This document shows, piece after piece, positions 8,644 through 15,959 of a stretch of 39,114 bases of DNA. The stretch covers positions 1 through 39,114 of the forward strand of contig JBDHZF010000012.1 in the NCBI GenBank assembly GCA_039811765.1, written 5' to 3'. The notes under the pieces were generated by a model. The model made no database searches. It worked only from the letters and a program-made list of their open reading frames with translations, and was not told the origin of the DNA. The position numbers were made by a program, and so were the translations under genes. The stretch comes from JAGQUL01 sp039811765 (GTDB lineage Bacteria > Actinomycetota > Thermoleophilia > Gaiellales > SKUG01). Positions within the stretch are counted from its first letter, which is position 1, and each line of letters starts with the position of its first letter.

Positions 8644-9585
8644 TCACATCGGGATCGTGAGCATGCCAAGCACCGCCGCGACGCTGGACGTGGGAAAGTA
8701 GCTGGACGCTTCGAAGTGGAGCGTCGATCCCGTGTCGCAGTCGCGTGGCGTTCGCCCGTGCGACGTGAGGCAGAAGTCACGGCCGGCGCCACCATCGAGA
8801 TGGTCGGCGCGGCCGTCCATGGACGAGATCACGTCGTAGCCGGAGCCGCCGTCCAGGCGGTCGCCGGTACCGCCGAAATCGGCGATGTTGTCGACCCCGT
8901 TCTCGCCGCGCAGCTCGTCGCGCGCCGCGTAGCTCACGAGATCGTCGTCGCCGCTTCCGGCGCGCACGATCGAGCGGTGCGACGACGCGCCCTTGAACTG
9001 GTCGTCGCCCGCGCCGAGCTGCCATGTGGTCGCGCCGCGAACCGGCCAGCGTCGCACGTCGACTACGTCGTCTCCCCTGCCCGTGACGATCGTGCCAGGA
9101 CGGCCGGGCAGGCGCACGGTCCACGGGCTGGCGCATCCGGTGCAACGCGCAACGAGGCGCTTGCTGGACGCGGCCCACGCGACCGACACCGCATCCGCTC
9201 CGGCCGCCGACAGATCGATCGTGTCGACGCCAGAGCCGTCGACGATCGAGTAGGAACCGCCGGTTTCGATGCGGACCGTGTCGCGTCCCGCGCCGAGTTC
9301 GACGACCACCTGCGATGCCGCGGCACATGTGGTCGTTGCGCCGTCCGCAGCGACCGAGCATGACTCGTCGTCTGACGCGAGCGTCGACCCAGACACGGCT
9401 ACCTGCACCTCGCCTGCCTCGGTCCGGCTGACGACGATCGCCTCCGCAGCCGCTGATCCGGTGATGCGCAGCGCCCCGTCGTCGCCACGAACGGCCTCGA
9501 CCGCGGCGGTGGCGTTCGTGGGGAAGGCTACGGCCACGACGACACCGATCGCGAGCAGCAAGCTGGACAAATTTCTCGCGCACAT
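8644..9585 (-). CDS. Secreted RTX-like (hemolysin-type calcium-binding repeat) protein
   Basis: The 313-residue product opens with a signal peptide (MCARNLSSLLLAIGVVVAVAF, ending near ATAA). A beta-rich N-terminal half has four cysteines (SCSV, TTCAA and a CTGC pair) that could form disulfides. The C-terminal half has Gly/Asp nonapeptide-like repeats (GRGDDVVDV, LGAGDDQFKG, GSGDDDLVS, LDGGSGYDVI, LDGGAGRDF), the calcium-binding beta-roll signature. No type I secretion partner is nearby, and the N-terminal signal argues for Sec export. ATG 9585 is chosen over upstream codons because GAGGA lies 6 nt before it and the signal peptide starts there. It follows the Fic gene by 49 bp on the same strand. 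Function beyond calcium-dependent folding is unknown. Confidence 0.75.
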   Translation of the reverse strand: MCARNLSSLLLAIGVVVAVAFPTNATAAVEAVRGDDGALRITGSAAAEAIVVSRTEAGEVQVAVSGSTLASDDESCSVAADGATTTCAAASQVVVELGAGRDTVRIETGGSYSIVDGSGVDTIDLSAAGADAVSVAWAASSKRLVARCTGCASPWTVRLPGRPGTIVTGRGDDVVDVRRWPVRGATTWQLGAGDDQFKGASSHRSIVRAGSGDDDLVSYAARDELRGENGVDNIADFGGTGDRLDGGSGYDVISSMDGRADHLDGGAGRDFCLTSHGRTPRDCDTGSTLHFEASSYFPTSSVAAVLGMLTIPM

Positions 9586-9634
9586 GCGGCATCCTCGTTC
9601 GACCTGCACGGGACATGACACCGCGAACGCGCCG

Positions 9635-11176
9635 TCACGTGCGCGTGGACGCCACATCCGCTAGGTCGACACGAACCGCGAGGAATCTCGCGAACGGCTC
9701 CAAGTCGCCATCGACGCTCGCTGTCTCGAGCGCCGCCAAGTACTCGACTCGATCGTCCTTCTCGATCACGGTCCACGGGTAACCGCCCGACGCGAGCATG
9801 ACGTTCATCAGGAACCGAGCCGATCGACCATTCCCGTCAGGGAACGGGTGAACATAACCCATGAGCCAGTGCCCAAGAACTGCGCGAACCGCGGGGGATT
9901 CCTCTTCCGACAAGAGCTCGAAGAGGGTCGGCATCGCCGCGCGGACGGCTTGCTTGTCGGGAGGGACGTGGCGCGAGCCACGCAAGTAGACAGGTCCGTT
10001 TCGATATCCAGCGAGCTGGACCGCTTCGACAACGCCAGCCGCGACATGTGGCTGGAACATAGCTCGGTACCATTCGTGACATGTCTCCCGGACAATGGCG
10101 CCCGGCGGTTCGCCCTCGACGACGCGCGCGACGTCGTCGCGCACCCGCTGAAACGCCTGCCAGTACCCGCGGGCCGCGAGTGCATCGGCGCTTCGGCGAT
10201 CCTCGCCGGAGATCTGCGGGTCCCACCCACCGGATCGAACGCGCTCGATGAGCTCCGCGCTGACGTTGTAACCCTCGATCGACAGCGAGTGGTACGCATC
10301 GCTTCGATACAGTTCGTCGACTCGTCCGAGATACGCGACAACATCGTCCGGCAATCCCGGCGCTGGCGCGAACACGTCGAGCACGACTTCGCGATGCGCG
10401 CGCCACAACGCGCGCAAACGTACCGAGATCGGAGACTCCACTTTCGGCGAGGCGAGCAACGCTTGGCTCGTTTCAAACGGATCCATGGCTCGGACGTCGT
10501 GATCCGCCGCCCGCATTGCCGAGACAATCGAATCAGCGATCTCGCCGCGCCCGAGTCGCCGCAAACCACCAGCGATTCGTCCAGCTGCTCGCGTGTGTCC
10601 GCCCCGCAGCAGTTGATGGAGCACGACGCTCGGTTCGTCGATGCGTGCCAGCAGCACTTGCAGCTCGACGGGATTCGAGCGATACAGCGGTTCCGGTGCA
10701 TGGACGAGCGCCGCCGCGACCGACAACACGCGCAAGTCGCCGAGCAGCTCCACGTCGTCGTCCGGGGGCTGCGATTGGCGCACATCGACAATGCCGGTGC
10801 CGTGTGGCAGGTCGATCCGATTGTTGGATCCCGCCTCCGCCATGACGATCGCTTGGCGTGGTATCGCCGTGTCGCCAGCATGCAGAAGCACCGACTGATT
10901 CGGCGAGAGATGCCATCGGTCACCAAACCGGTTCACACAGTACGCGGCGCAGAACTCCCAAAACGAGACATACCACGGCGTGCTGTCGCCGTCGCGGTCG
11001 GATGGATTCGACGCGACCAACCACCCCTGCATCGGCTGCTGAAGGAATCCGTTGCGCACAAGACGTTCGCGGTGCGTTCGAGTGAGATCCGCAGATCGGA
11101 ACACACGACGTCCTTCGCGCTGAAGCGCTCTCAACTGGTCGAGCGACCGCGCGAGCTTTTCGTTCGGCTCTGCCAT
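9635..11176 (-). CDS. Class II Fic protein with AbiEi-like N-terminal region
   Basis: The 513-residue protein ends in a Fic domain with HPFPDGNGR (residues 443-451), an intact catalytic motif for AMP transfer from ATP to a target hydroxyl. Ahead of it, SLSIEG (297-302) matches the inhibitory [S/T]xxxE[G/N] helix, which makes it class II and self-inhibited. The flap region reads RGSRHVPP. Residues 1 to about 230 resemble the AbiEi/DUF6088 antitoxin group: a winged-helix-like start (LVRNGFLQQPMQGWLV), then WHLSPNQSVLLHAGDTAIP and IDLPHGTGIVDVR. That similarity is by eye only. ATG 11176 has GGGGTG 3 nt upstream; a GTG at 11224 (529 residues) is the alternative, supported by a TATACT box. Third-position GC is lower than in the neighbours, suggesting transfer. 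The target is unknown. Confidence 0.88.
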   Translation of the reverse strand: MAEPNEKLARSLDQLRALQREGRRVFRSADLTRTHRERLVRNGFLQQPMQGWLVASNPSDRDGDSTPWYVSFWEFCAAYCVNRFGDRWHLSPNQSVLLHAGDTAIPRQAIVMAEAGSNNRIDLPHGTGIVDVRQSQPPDDDVELLGDLRVLSVAAALVHAPEPLYRSNPVELQVLLARIDEPSVVLHQLLRGGHTRAAGRIAGGLRRLGRGEIADSIVSAMRAADHDVRAMDPFETSQALLASPKVESPISVRLRALWRAHREVVLDVFAPAPGLPDDVVAYLGRVDELYRSDAYHSLSIEGYNVSAELIERVRSGGWDPQISGEDRRSADALAARGYWQAFQRVRDDVARVVEGEPPGAIVRETCHEWYRAMFQPHVAAGVVEAVQLAGYRNGPVYLRGSRHVPPDKQAVRAAMPTLFELLSEEESPAVRAVLGHWLMGYVHPFPDGNGRSARFLMNVMLASGGYPWTVIEKDDRVEYLAALETASVDGDLEPFARFLAVRVDLADVASTRT

Positions 11177-11525
11177 TCGCACCCCAACAATCGCGTACAA
11201 TCGCTCGTCTACAGCGCGGTTCACTTACTAGTATATCGAGATGCTCAACAACGAGTTGTCCGAGCGCGTTCGACGACGACGTGGACATTAAGCAGGTCAG
11301 CCGACCTGCGCCTGATCGCGTGCAGTCGCCCGCCCACGGTGAAACCGTCTCGCCCGAAACCGAGTACTCGATTGCCTTCGTCGGCGTGCCCATGAGGATC
11401 GCCGGCCGCCACAGGTAGATGAACGCGAAAGCCCCGGCGACAACTCCCACTACGACGATCACGCGAGCAATCCAGCGGTGGGTCGCGTTGCGGCGCGGCT
11501 TCTTCTGCCCTGCCGCGAACGGCAC
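10920..11525 (-). CDS. Small membrane protein after the sigma gene; 3' end probably lost at the Fic junction
   Basis: GTG at 11525 has GGAG 8 nt upstream and starts 5 bp after the sigma stop, so this looks like the last gene of the sigma operon. The first 80 or so residues look real: a basic stretch (KKPRRNATHRW), one transmembrane helix (ARVIVVVGVVAGAFAFIYLW), then a short external part with a cysteine pair (GDCTRSGAGRLTC). Beyond about 11270 the codons turn AT-richer and the frame simply runs on inside the Fic gene to 10920, which is not believable coding. I read it as the 5' portion of a single-pass protein cut by arrival of the Fic module. Function is unknown. Confidence 0.4.
   Translation of the reverse strand: MPFAAGQKKPRRNATHRWIARVIVVVGVVAGAFAFIYLWRPAILMGTPTKAIEYSVSGETVSPWAGDCTRSGAGRLTCLMSTSSSNALGQLVVEHLDILVSEPRCRRAIVRDCWGANGRAERKARAVARPVESASARRTSCVPICGSHSNAPRTSCAQRIPSAADAGVVGRVESIRPRRRQHAVVCLVLGVLRRVLCEPVW
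11230..11235 (-). promoter_or_regulatory. Putative -10 box of the Fic gene
   Basis: TATACT on the minus strand lies in an unusually AT-rich patch. It ends 5 nt before the GTG at 11224, so transcription would begin at or next to that codon. No good -35 was found at 16-18 bp spacing. Confidence 0.4.
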
Positions 11526-11530
11526 GGACG

Positions 11531-12376
11531 CTACTCCGCGCTGCCGATCTCGTCCTTGATCTTCTGCAGGGAGCGGCGGATCAGGCGCGAGACATGCATC
11601 TGGCTGATGCCCACGCGCGAGGCGATCTGCGACTGCGTGAGGCCCTCGAAGAAGCGCAAGTGCAAGATGTAGCGCTCGCGATCGTCGAGCGCGGCGAAGC
11701 CTGGCGCGAGCACGGCGCGGTCCTCGGTGATCGCGTAGTCCTCGTCGATCGAGCCGAGCGATTCGAGCGGGTCGAGATCGCCGTCCTCGTCGCTACCGCC
11801 TGGGCCGCTCGAGAGCGACACGCTCGAATAGGCCTGGCCGGTTTCGAGCGCTTCGAGCACTTCTTCCTCAGTGGCGCCGCTTGCCTTGGCGAGCTCGGCG
11901 ATCGTGGGCGATCGCTCGAGCTGCACCGTGAGCTCTTCGATCAGCTTGCTGAGGCGAACGTTGAGTTCTTGCAGACCACGCGGCACGCGCACGGCCCAGC
12001 CCTTGTCGCGGAAGTGTCGCTTGATCTCGCCGATGATGTTCGGCGTGGCGTACGTGGTGAGCTCCACGCCGCGCTCGATGTCGAAGCGGTCGATCGCCTT
12101 GATCAAGCCAATGCATCCGACCTGCACGAGATCTTCGAGCTGCTCGCCGCGGTACGAGTAGCGCCTGGCGAGCGAGCGCACGAGCGGCAGGTACAGCTCG
12201 ATCAGCTGCTCGCGCGCCTTCAAGTCGCCATCGTGGTGGTAGGCGTACAGCAGCTGGTGGTCGACCTTGTCATCGGCGGTGGGCCGGCGGATCGGCTCGT
12301 TGACGTCCTCGCGGTCCTGCTGGATGACGGGATCCAGCCCAGCTGTGACGATGATGTCCTCGGGGCGGCGGTTCAC
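11531..12376 (-). CDS. RNA polymerase sigma factor, SigB/SigF family
   Basis: The 281-residue protein has the group 3 sigma layout. Region 2 reads LIELYLPLVRSLARRY, LEDLVQVGCIGLIKAIDRFD and TTYATPNIIGEIKRHFRDKGW; region 3 includes VRVPRGLQEL; region 4 has a helix-turn-helix LTQSQIASRVGISQMHVSRLIRRSLQKI. This family directs RNA polymerase to general-stress or sporulation promoters and is usually held by an RsbW/SpoIIAB anti-sigma factor, whose gene lies directly upstream. GTG at 12376 overlaps that gene's stop as GTGA. An acidic linker (GGSDEDGDLDPLESLGSIDED) separates regions 3 and 4. The exact paralogue cannot be named. Confidence 0.93.
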   Translation of the reverse strand: MNRRPEDIIVTAGLDPVIQQDREDVNEPIRRPTADDKVDHQLLYAYHHDGDLKAREQLIELYLPLVRSLARRYSYRGEQLEDLVQVGCIGLIKAIDRFDIERGVELTTYATPNIIGEIKRHFRDKGWAVRVPRGLQELNVRLSKLIEELTVQLERSPTIAELAKASGATEEEVLEALETGQAYSSVSLSSGPGGSDEDGDLDPLESLGSIDEDYAITEDRAVLAPGFAALDDRERYILHLRFFEGLTQSQIASRVGISQMHVSRLIRRSLQKIKDEIGSAE

Positions 12377-12789
12377 GAGGCCATCGCCTTCACGCGCTTG
12401 GTGAGCGTGACCCACTCCACGTCGCCGTCGGCGACGATGTTCACGTCGTCCACGATCGTGTCGAGCAGTCGTCGCAGTCCGAGCTCGCCGCCGCTCCCGG
12501 CGCTGCGCTCGAACGCGCGGTTGACGCTTCCATGCTCGAATCCGCCGATCGACGCGACCAGTTGCGCGTCGTCGACTTCGAGCCGCAGGTGCACGTCGGC
12601 GATACCGTCGGACGGCTGGTCGGTGGTCGCGAGATCCTCGTGGTCGAGCAGGCTCGAGATCGCGAGTTGCAGATCGTCGAGCGCGTCGTAGGACATCTGC
12701 AGCGGCGCGGCCATGCCGCCCACCACCAGTCGTGCCACGGCGTAGTAGCGGGAATCGCGCGGGAAGCTCAATGCAACGGTGTCAGACAT
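12373..12789 (-). CDS. RsbW/SpoIIAB-like anti-sigma factor with a degenerate ATP site
   Basis: The 138-residue protein has the GHKL fold pattern: LDDLQLAISSLL (residues 38-48) at the N-box helix, LEVDDAQLVASIGGF at the G1 region, and GGELGLRRLLDTIVDDVNI (100-118) at the G2 lid, ending in a strand before the C-terminus. It presumably binds the adjacent sigma factor. The N-box Glu and Asn that bind Mg-ATP in RsbW kinases are absent (Ser-Ser and Asp instead), so kinase activity on an anti-anti-sigma protein is doubtful, and none is encoded nearby. ATG 12789 has a strong GGAAGG Shine-Dalgarno and overlaps the end of the upstream gene by 8 bp. Confidence 0.8.
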   Translation of the reverse strand: MSDTVALSFPRDSRYYAVARLVVGGMAAPLQMSYDALDDLQLAISSLLDHEDLATTDQPSDGIADVHLRLEVDDAQLVASIGGFEHGSVNRAFERSAGSGGELGLRRLLDTIVDDVNIVADGDVEWVTLTKRVKAMAS

Positions 12790-13054
12790 CGTTTCCTTCC
12801 GTTCGACGCGCACGTCGTTCGACCTGCTCGTCGAATTCGATTCTGGCACGACTCGTGGCCGCGCGTCCGTCATCGAGCGCTCCACGCGCCGCGTCGCCAA
12901 GTCGCGTGGCATCCTCCGCGAGGATCCCGGGCAGGTCGCCGAGCACTTCCGAGAGCGACTCGTCGCGCTCCTGCATCACCGAGCGAAGGCGCAGCGCCAC
13001 CACCGCGCCGGCCGCGCCGATCGCCGCTCCCAGCAGCCCTCGAACGACGCTCAC
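12782..13054 (-). CDS. Small YtxH-like membrane-anchored protein
   Basis: The 90-residue product has an N-terminal hydrophobic segment (VRGLLGAAIGAAGAVVALRL), then a charged, helical, amphipathic stretch (EVLGDLPGILAEDATRLGDAARGALDDGRAATSRARIEFDEQ), the profile of YtxH/general-stress envelope proteins. GTG at 13054 overlaps the upstream stop as GTGA, and its own stop overlaps the anti-sigma ATG, so expression is locked to the sigma operon. Function is unknown; association with the DUF948-like neighbour is likely from context. Confidence 0.7.
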   Translation of the reverse strand: MSVVRGLLGAAIGAAGAVVALRLRSVMQERDESLSEVLGDLPGILAEDATRLGDAARGALDDGRAATSRARIEFDEQVERRARRTEGNDV

Positions 13055-13440
13055 TCGCCGTCACCGTCCTCCGCCATCACGCGGTCGCGAAAGCTCTTGG
13101 TGGCTTCGGCCGCGCCCGTGAGCGTGGTGGACACGAGCTTCACGGGCTCGGTGACCGCGTGCGAAACGGCGCGCACCGTGGAATCGAGCGCGTCGGTCAT
13201 ATCGACGGCGCTGTCGAGCATGACGTCGACCTTGCCGAGCTGGTCGTTGACGCGATCCACGCTAACGCCTGACTTCACGAGGATCGGCACGACCTCGTCC
13301 ACCGTGCGGTGCAGATCCTGTTCGGTGCCGCGAAGCAGCCGCCCCAGTCGCCACAGCATATACGCGGTCGCGAGCCCGCCAAGCGCGAACAGCAGCGCGA
13401 GGCCGAGCCACATGATCGACTTCGCGGTTTCACTGTCCAC
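13051..13440 (-). CDS. DUF948-like membrane protein
   Basis: The 129-residue protein has one N-terminal transmembrane helix (IMWLGLALLFALGGLATAYMLW) followed by a long amphipathic helical region (LHRTVDEVVPILVKSGVSVDRVNDQLGKVD and on) as in DUF948 proteins, with an acidic C-terminus. GTG 13440 is preferred over GTG 13449 because GGGGAG lies 8 nt upstream of it. DUF948 genes often sit beside YtxH-like genes and general-stress regulators; here the pair opens the sigma unit. It likely acts at the cell envelope, but no activity is known. Confidence 0.78.
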   Translation of the reverse strand: MDSETAKSIMWLGLALLFALGGLATAYMLWRLGRLLRGTEQDLHRTVDEVVPILVKSGVSVDRVNDQLGKVDVMLDSAVDMTDALDSTVRAVSHAVTEPVKLVSTTLTGAAEATKSFRDRVMAEDGDGE

Positions 13441-13484
13441 TGCGCGCACTCCCCTCGGGCACGACGGCGTTTCGTGCAGCTAGC

Positions 13485-15056
13485 CTAGCGAGCGGATCGG
13501 GCGCGCGCCAGCGCGTTGGCGGGTTCGCGCACGATGCGCGCCGAGCCGACCACCACGCCGTCGTCGTCGTAGAGGATCGCCGCTTGGCCGGGCGCGGGCG
13601 CGCGCGACGCGTCGTCGAGTTCGAGCACCGCGCTGGAGTCGTCCTCGCCTTCGCACATCACCGTCGCTGGGATCGCGCCGTCACGAGCGCGATAGCGCAG
13701 CTGCACGTTCACGCGCTCGGGGATCGCCGAATCGAACCAGCGAAGATCGCCGATCTTCACCCGCGTGCGCTGCAGCGTGCCGTCGTCGTGCCCGACCACG
13801 ACTCGCCCGCTGTCGCCGTCCACGTCGAGCACGTACAGCGGCGCGTGCGACGCGACGCCGATGCCCTTGCGCTGCCCCGGCGTGAAACGCGACACGCCAT
13901 CATGCCGCGCGACCACTCGCTCGCTGCCGTCCATTTCGCGAAGGACGATCTCGCCGGGGGTGCCGGACGCCTTCGCGCGCGCGAGAAAATCTCGGTAGTC
14001 GCCGCCACCGAGGAAGCAGACTTCCTGGCTCTCGGCGATCGTGGCCTGCTCGAGACCAAGGTCGGTCGCCTGCTCGCGGATGCTCGTCTTGTGTTCCTCG
14101 CCGAGCGGAAACCACAGTCGCTCGGTCGTGGCGGGGTGCACGTCGCCGAGCATGTAGGACTGGTCCTTCGTGGAGTCCACGCCGCGTGCGATGAGCGACA
14201 CGCCGTCGCGGCGGACGATGCGCGCGTAGTGGCCGGTCGCCACGGTTGACGCGCCGAGCACGTCGGCAAGGCGCACGAGTTCGTCGAGTCGGAACCGGCC
14301 GTTGCAGCGCACGCACGGATTTGGAGTGCGACCAGTTGCGTAGTCGGCGACGAACGGCGTGACCACTTCGCGCGCGAACGCCTCGCGCAGGTCGATGGAC
14401 AGGTGCGCGGCGCCGGCGGCATGGCAGGTGGCGCGCGCGCGCCGCACGGAATCGGGACTGCAGCACGCCGCTTCCGGATCGGGCGCGCGTGGATCGATCC
14501 ACAGGCGCAGCGTCGCGCCAACCGCGGCCGCCGGATCGCCGCCGTTTGCGTCGATCGCGCGATGCAGCGACACCGCCGAATCCACGCCGCCGCTCATGCC
14601 GACGATGACGGACGGCTGATCGGCCGACGCGAGCACGCTCTCGATCGTCGGGCGCGCGTCGCCGCTTCCGGCGCGCGCGTCGCGCATGCGTGCGAGCAGC
14701 CAGCGACCGATCGCGTGGTGGAATCCGTCCTCCGCGACGAGCGCGCGTTCGCGATCTTCGTCATCCATCGAACGGAAGGACGGATGCAGGGTCGACAAGC
14801 CGAGTCGCGCAGCGTCGAGGATCGTGCCGCCGATCGCCGCTTCGCACAGCGCACTGGCGGTGGCGAACGCGGATGCTCGCCCGCGAATGCGTGCGGAACA
14901 GTCGAGGATCGTGCCGCGACCGTCGACGTCGAGCCGGAAGTGCGCGAGCACGCCGCACGATCCGCCCGCGCAGCCATCGGCCGACGTCGGCGAATCGCCG
15001 TATGCGAATCCGTCGCCGAGCGATGGCGACTCCAGATGTTCGGCGAGACTGCGCAT
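13485..15056 (-). CDS. mnmA: tRNA 2-thiouridylase MnmA fused to a degenerate IscU/NifU-like domain
   Basis: The 523-residue protein has two parts. Residues about 1-130 follow the IscU/NifU N-terminal plan (GGSCGVLAHFRLDV, RASAFATASAL, ALCEAAIGG, FHHAIGRWLL), but of the IscU ligand set only Cys34 remains; the partner positions read Val, Arg60 and His-His (113-114). Residues 148-523 are MnmA: PP-loop SGGVDS (155-160), TPNPCVRCN (Cys248, Cys251), TGHYAR, DQSYML, EVCFLGGGDYRDFL (Cys347), TPGQRKGIGV and the C-terminal beta barrel. MnmA thiolates U34 of Lys, Glu and Gln tRNAs. The CxxC plus third Cys could hold an Fe-S cluster, as in TtuA/NcsA-type thiolases. The upstream lipoprotein gene lies 57 bp away; the sigma unit follows 44 bp after the stop. 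Confidence 0.9.
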   Translation of the reverse strand: MRSLAEHLESPSLGDGFAYGDSPTSADGCAGGSCGVLAHFRLDVDGRGTILDCSARIRGRASAFATASALCEAAIGGTILDAARLGLSTLHPSFRSMDDEDRERALVAEDGFHHAIGRWLLARMRDARAGSGDARPTIESVLASADQPSVIVGMSGGVDSAVSLHRAIDANGGDPAAAVGATLRLWIDPRAPDPEAACCSPDSVRRARATCHAAGAAHLSIDLREAFAREVVTPFVADYATGRTPNPCVRCNGRFRLDELVRLADVLGASTVATGHYARIVRRDGVSLIARGVDSTKDQSYMLGDVHPATTERLWFPLGEEHKTSIREQATDLGLEQATIAESQEVCFLGGGDYRDFLARAKASGTPGEIVLREMDGSERVVARHDGVSRFTPGQRKGIGVASHAPLYVLDVDGDSGRVVVGHDDGTLQRTRVKIGDLRWFDSAIPERVNVQLRYRARDGAIPATVMCEGEDDSSAVLELDDASRAPAPGQAAILYDDDGVVVGSARIVREPANALARARSAR

Positions 15057-15113
15057 GGGTGCACGCGACAGCGTACTACCGTTGGCGCGCGCGAGCGCCG
15101 GACGACGCGTCGG

Positions 15114-15896
15114 TCAGGCGGTGGGCGATGATGTGGTCGCCGGCACGATCGGCTTGCCCGGCGCGGGATTCGCCTGCTCGAGCGTGACGCCGCCGTTCGG
15201 ATCGGCAGCCGCGTCGACCGTGGGCGTGTTCGGTGGCGTGCCAGCGAGCGGATCGGTGGTGGTGTTGCTCACCGTGCCGCCGTTCGCGACCGTTGCGGCG
15301 TCGGCAAGCGGCGACGTGGTTCCGGCGGTGGGAACGTCCTTCGTGCTCACTTTGCACGCCTTCGCGGCGTCGGCGTTCTGGATCGAGCGCGCGATGAGCG
15401 CGTCGTCCACGTAGGTGGTCCAGAAGTTCTCGATCGTTCCGTCGCGACCGACGGTGGCGACTCCTGGCGCGCTCAACAGGCCGAGCTTGGACGGCAGATC
15501 GCCCATCGCTTTCACTTCGCTCGGCGCGTAGTCGAGGAACACGAGGTCCTTCACGTGCGCCTTCGCGACCGCGGACTTCGCCGCCTCGAAGAGGGCCTTG
15601 TCGAGGATCGCGCCGGGCTGGTGCAGCACGACGACGATCGGCTGCGCGCAATGCGCCTTGGCAAATTCTTTCGGCGTGCGCGACGACACTGTGACCGGCG
15701 CGCCAGGCTTGGCGTCGGCGCCGGAGATCTCGTTCACGCCCGGCGTTTCCTTGCTGCCGGCCGCGCTTGTGTCGGCGATGGTCTGCGACGAGGACGTTTC
15801 GTCGCCCGTGGCCGTCAGCGTGTTCGCGAGGCTTTCCGGGTCGTCGCTGCCACATCCGGCTGCGACGACCGCCACGAGCGCGACGAGCAACGTCAT
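15114..15896 (-). CDS. Lipoprotein with a thioredoxin-like domain lacking catalytic cysteines
   Basis: The 260-residue product begins with a lipoprotein signal (MTLLVALVAVVAAGC, lipobox VAAGC), so it should be anchored outside the membrane. A Thr/Ser/Asp-rich linker follows, then a compact domain (about residues 78-185) with thioredoxin-like order: a strand IVVVLH, a helix, the strand LVFLDYA, LLSAPGVATVGRDG at the cis-Pro position, and a final helix. The site where CxxC would sit reads HQPGA, so it is not a redox protein in the usual sense. The C-terminal 70 residues are low complexity (T, P, A, N, D). ATG 15896 is the only start that puts the lipobox in place, though the signal lacks N-terminal positive charge. 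Function is unknown. Confidence 0.7.
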   Translation of the reverse strand: MTLLVALVAVVAAGCGSDDPESLANTLTATGDETSSSQTIADTSAAGSKETPGVNEISGADAKPGAPVTVSSRTPKEFAKAHCAQPIVVVLHQPGAILDKALFEAAKSAVAKAHVKDLVFLDYAPSEVKAMGDLPSKLGLLSAPGVATVGRDGTIENFWTTYVDDALIARSIQNADAAKACKVSTKDVPTAGTTSPLADAATVANGGTVSNTTTDPLAGTPPNTPTVDAAADPNGGVTLEQANPAPGKPIVPATTSSPTA

Positions 15897-15943
15897 GGCG
15901 ATTCGACGACCCGGCCCGAACGAACGCGCAGACGCTCGTGAGG

Positions 15944-15959
15944 ACCTGCAATTGCAGGT
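15944..15959. promoter_or_regulatory. 16-bp perfect palindrome upstream of the lipoprotein gene
   Basis: ACCTGCAATTGCAGGT is a perfect palindrome with no spacer, 48 bp upstream of the start at 15896. Its position suits an operator for a dimeric regulator. The remaining gap to 16139 also holds CGGTG-TG-CACCG (16031-16042) and GAACCC/GGGTTC arms with an 11-nt loop (16060-16082). Confidence 0.45.

Noticed and set aside
8644..9657. Longer start (9657) for the RTX-like protein
   Set aside because: It overlaps the Fic stop and would bury the signal peptide; ATG 9585 has a proper Shine-Dalgarno.
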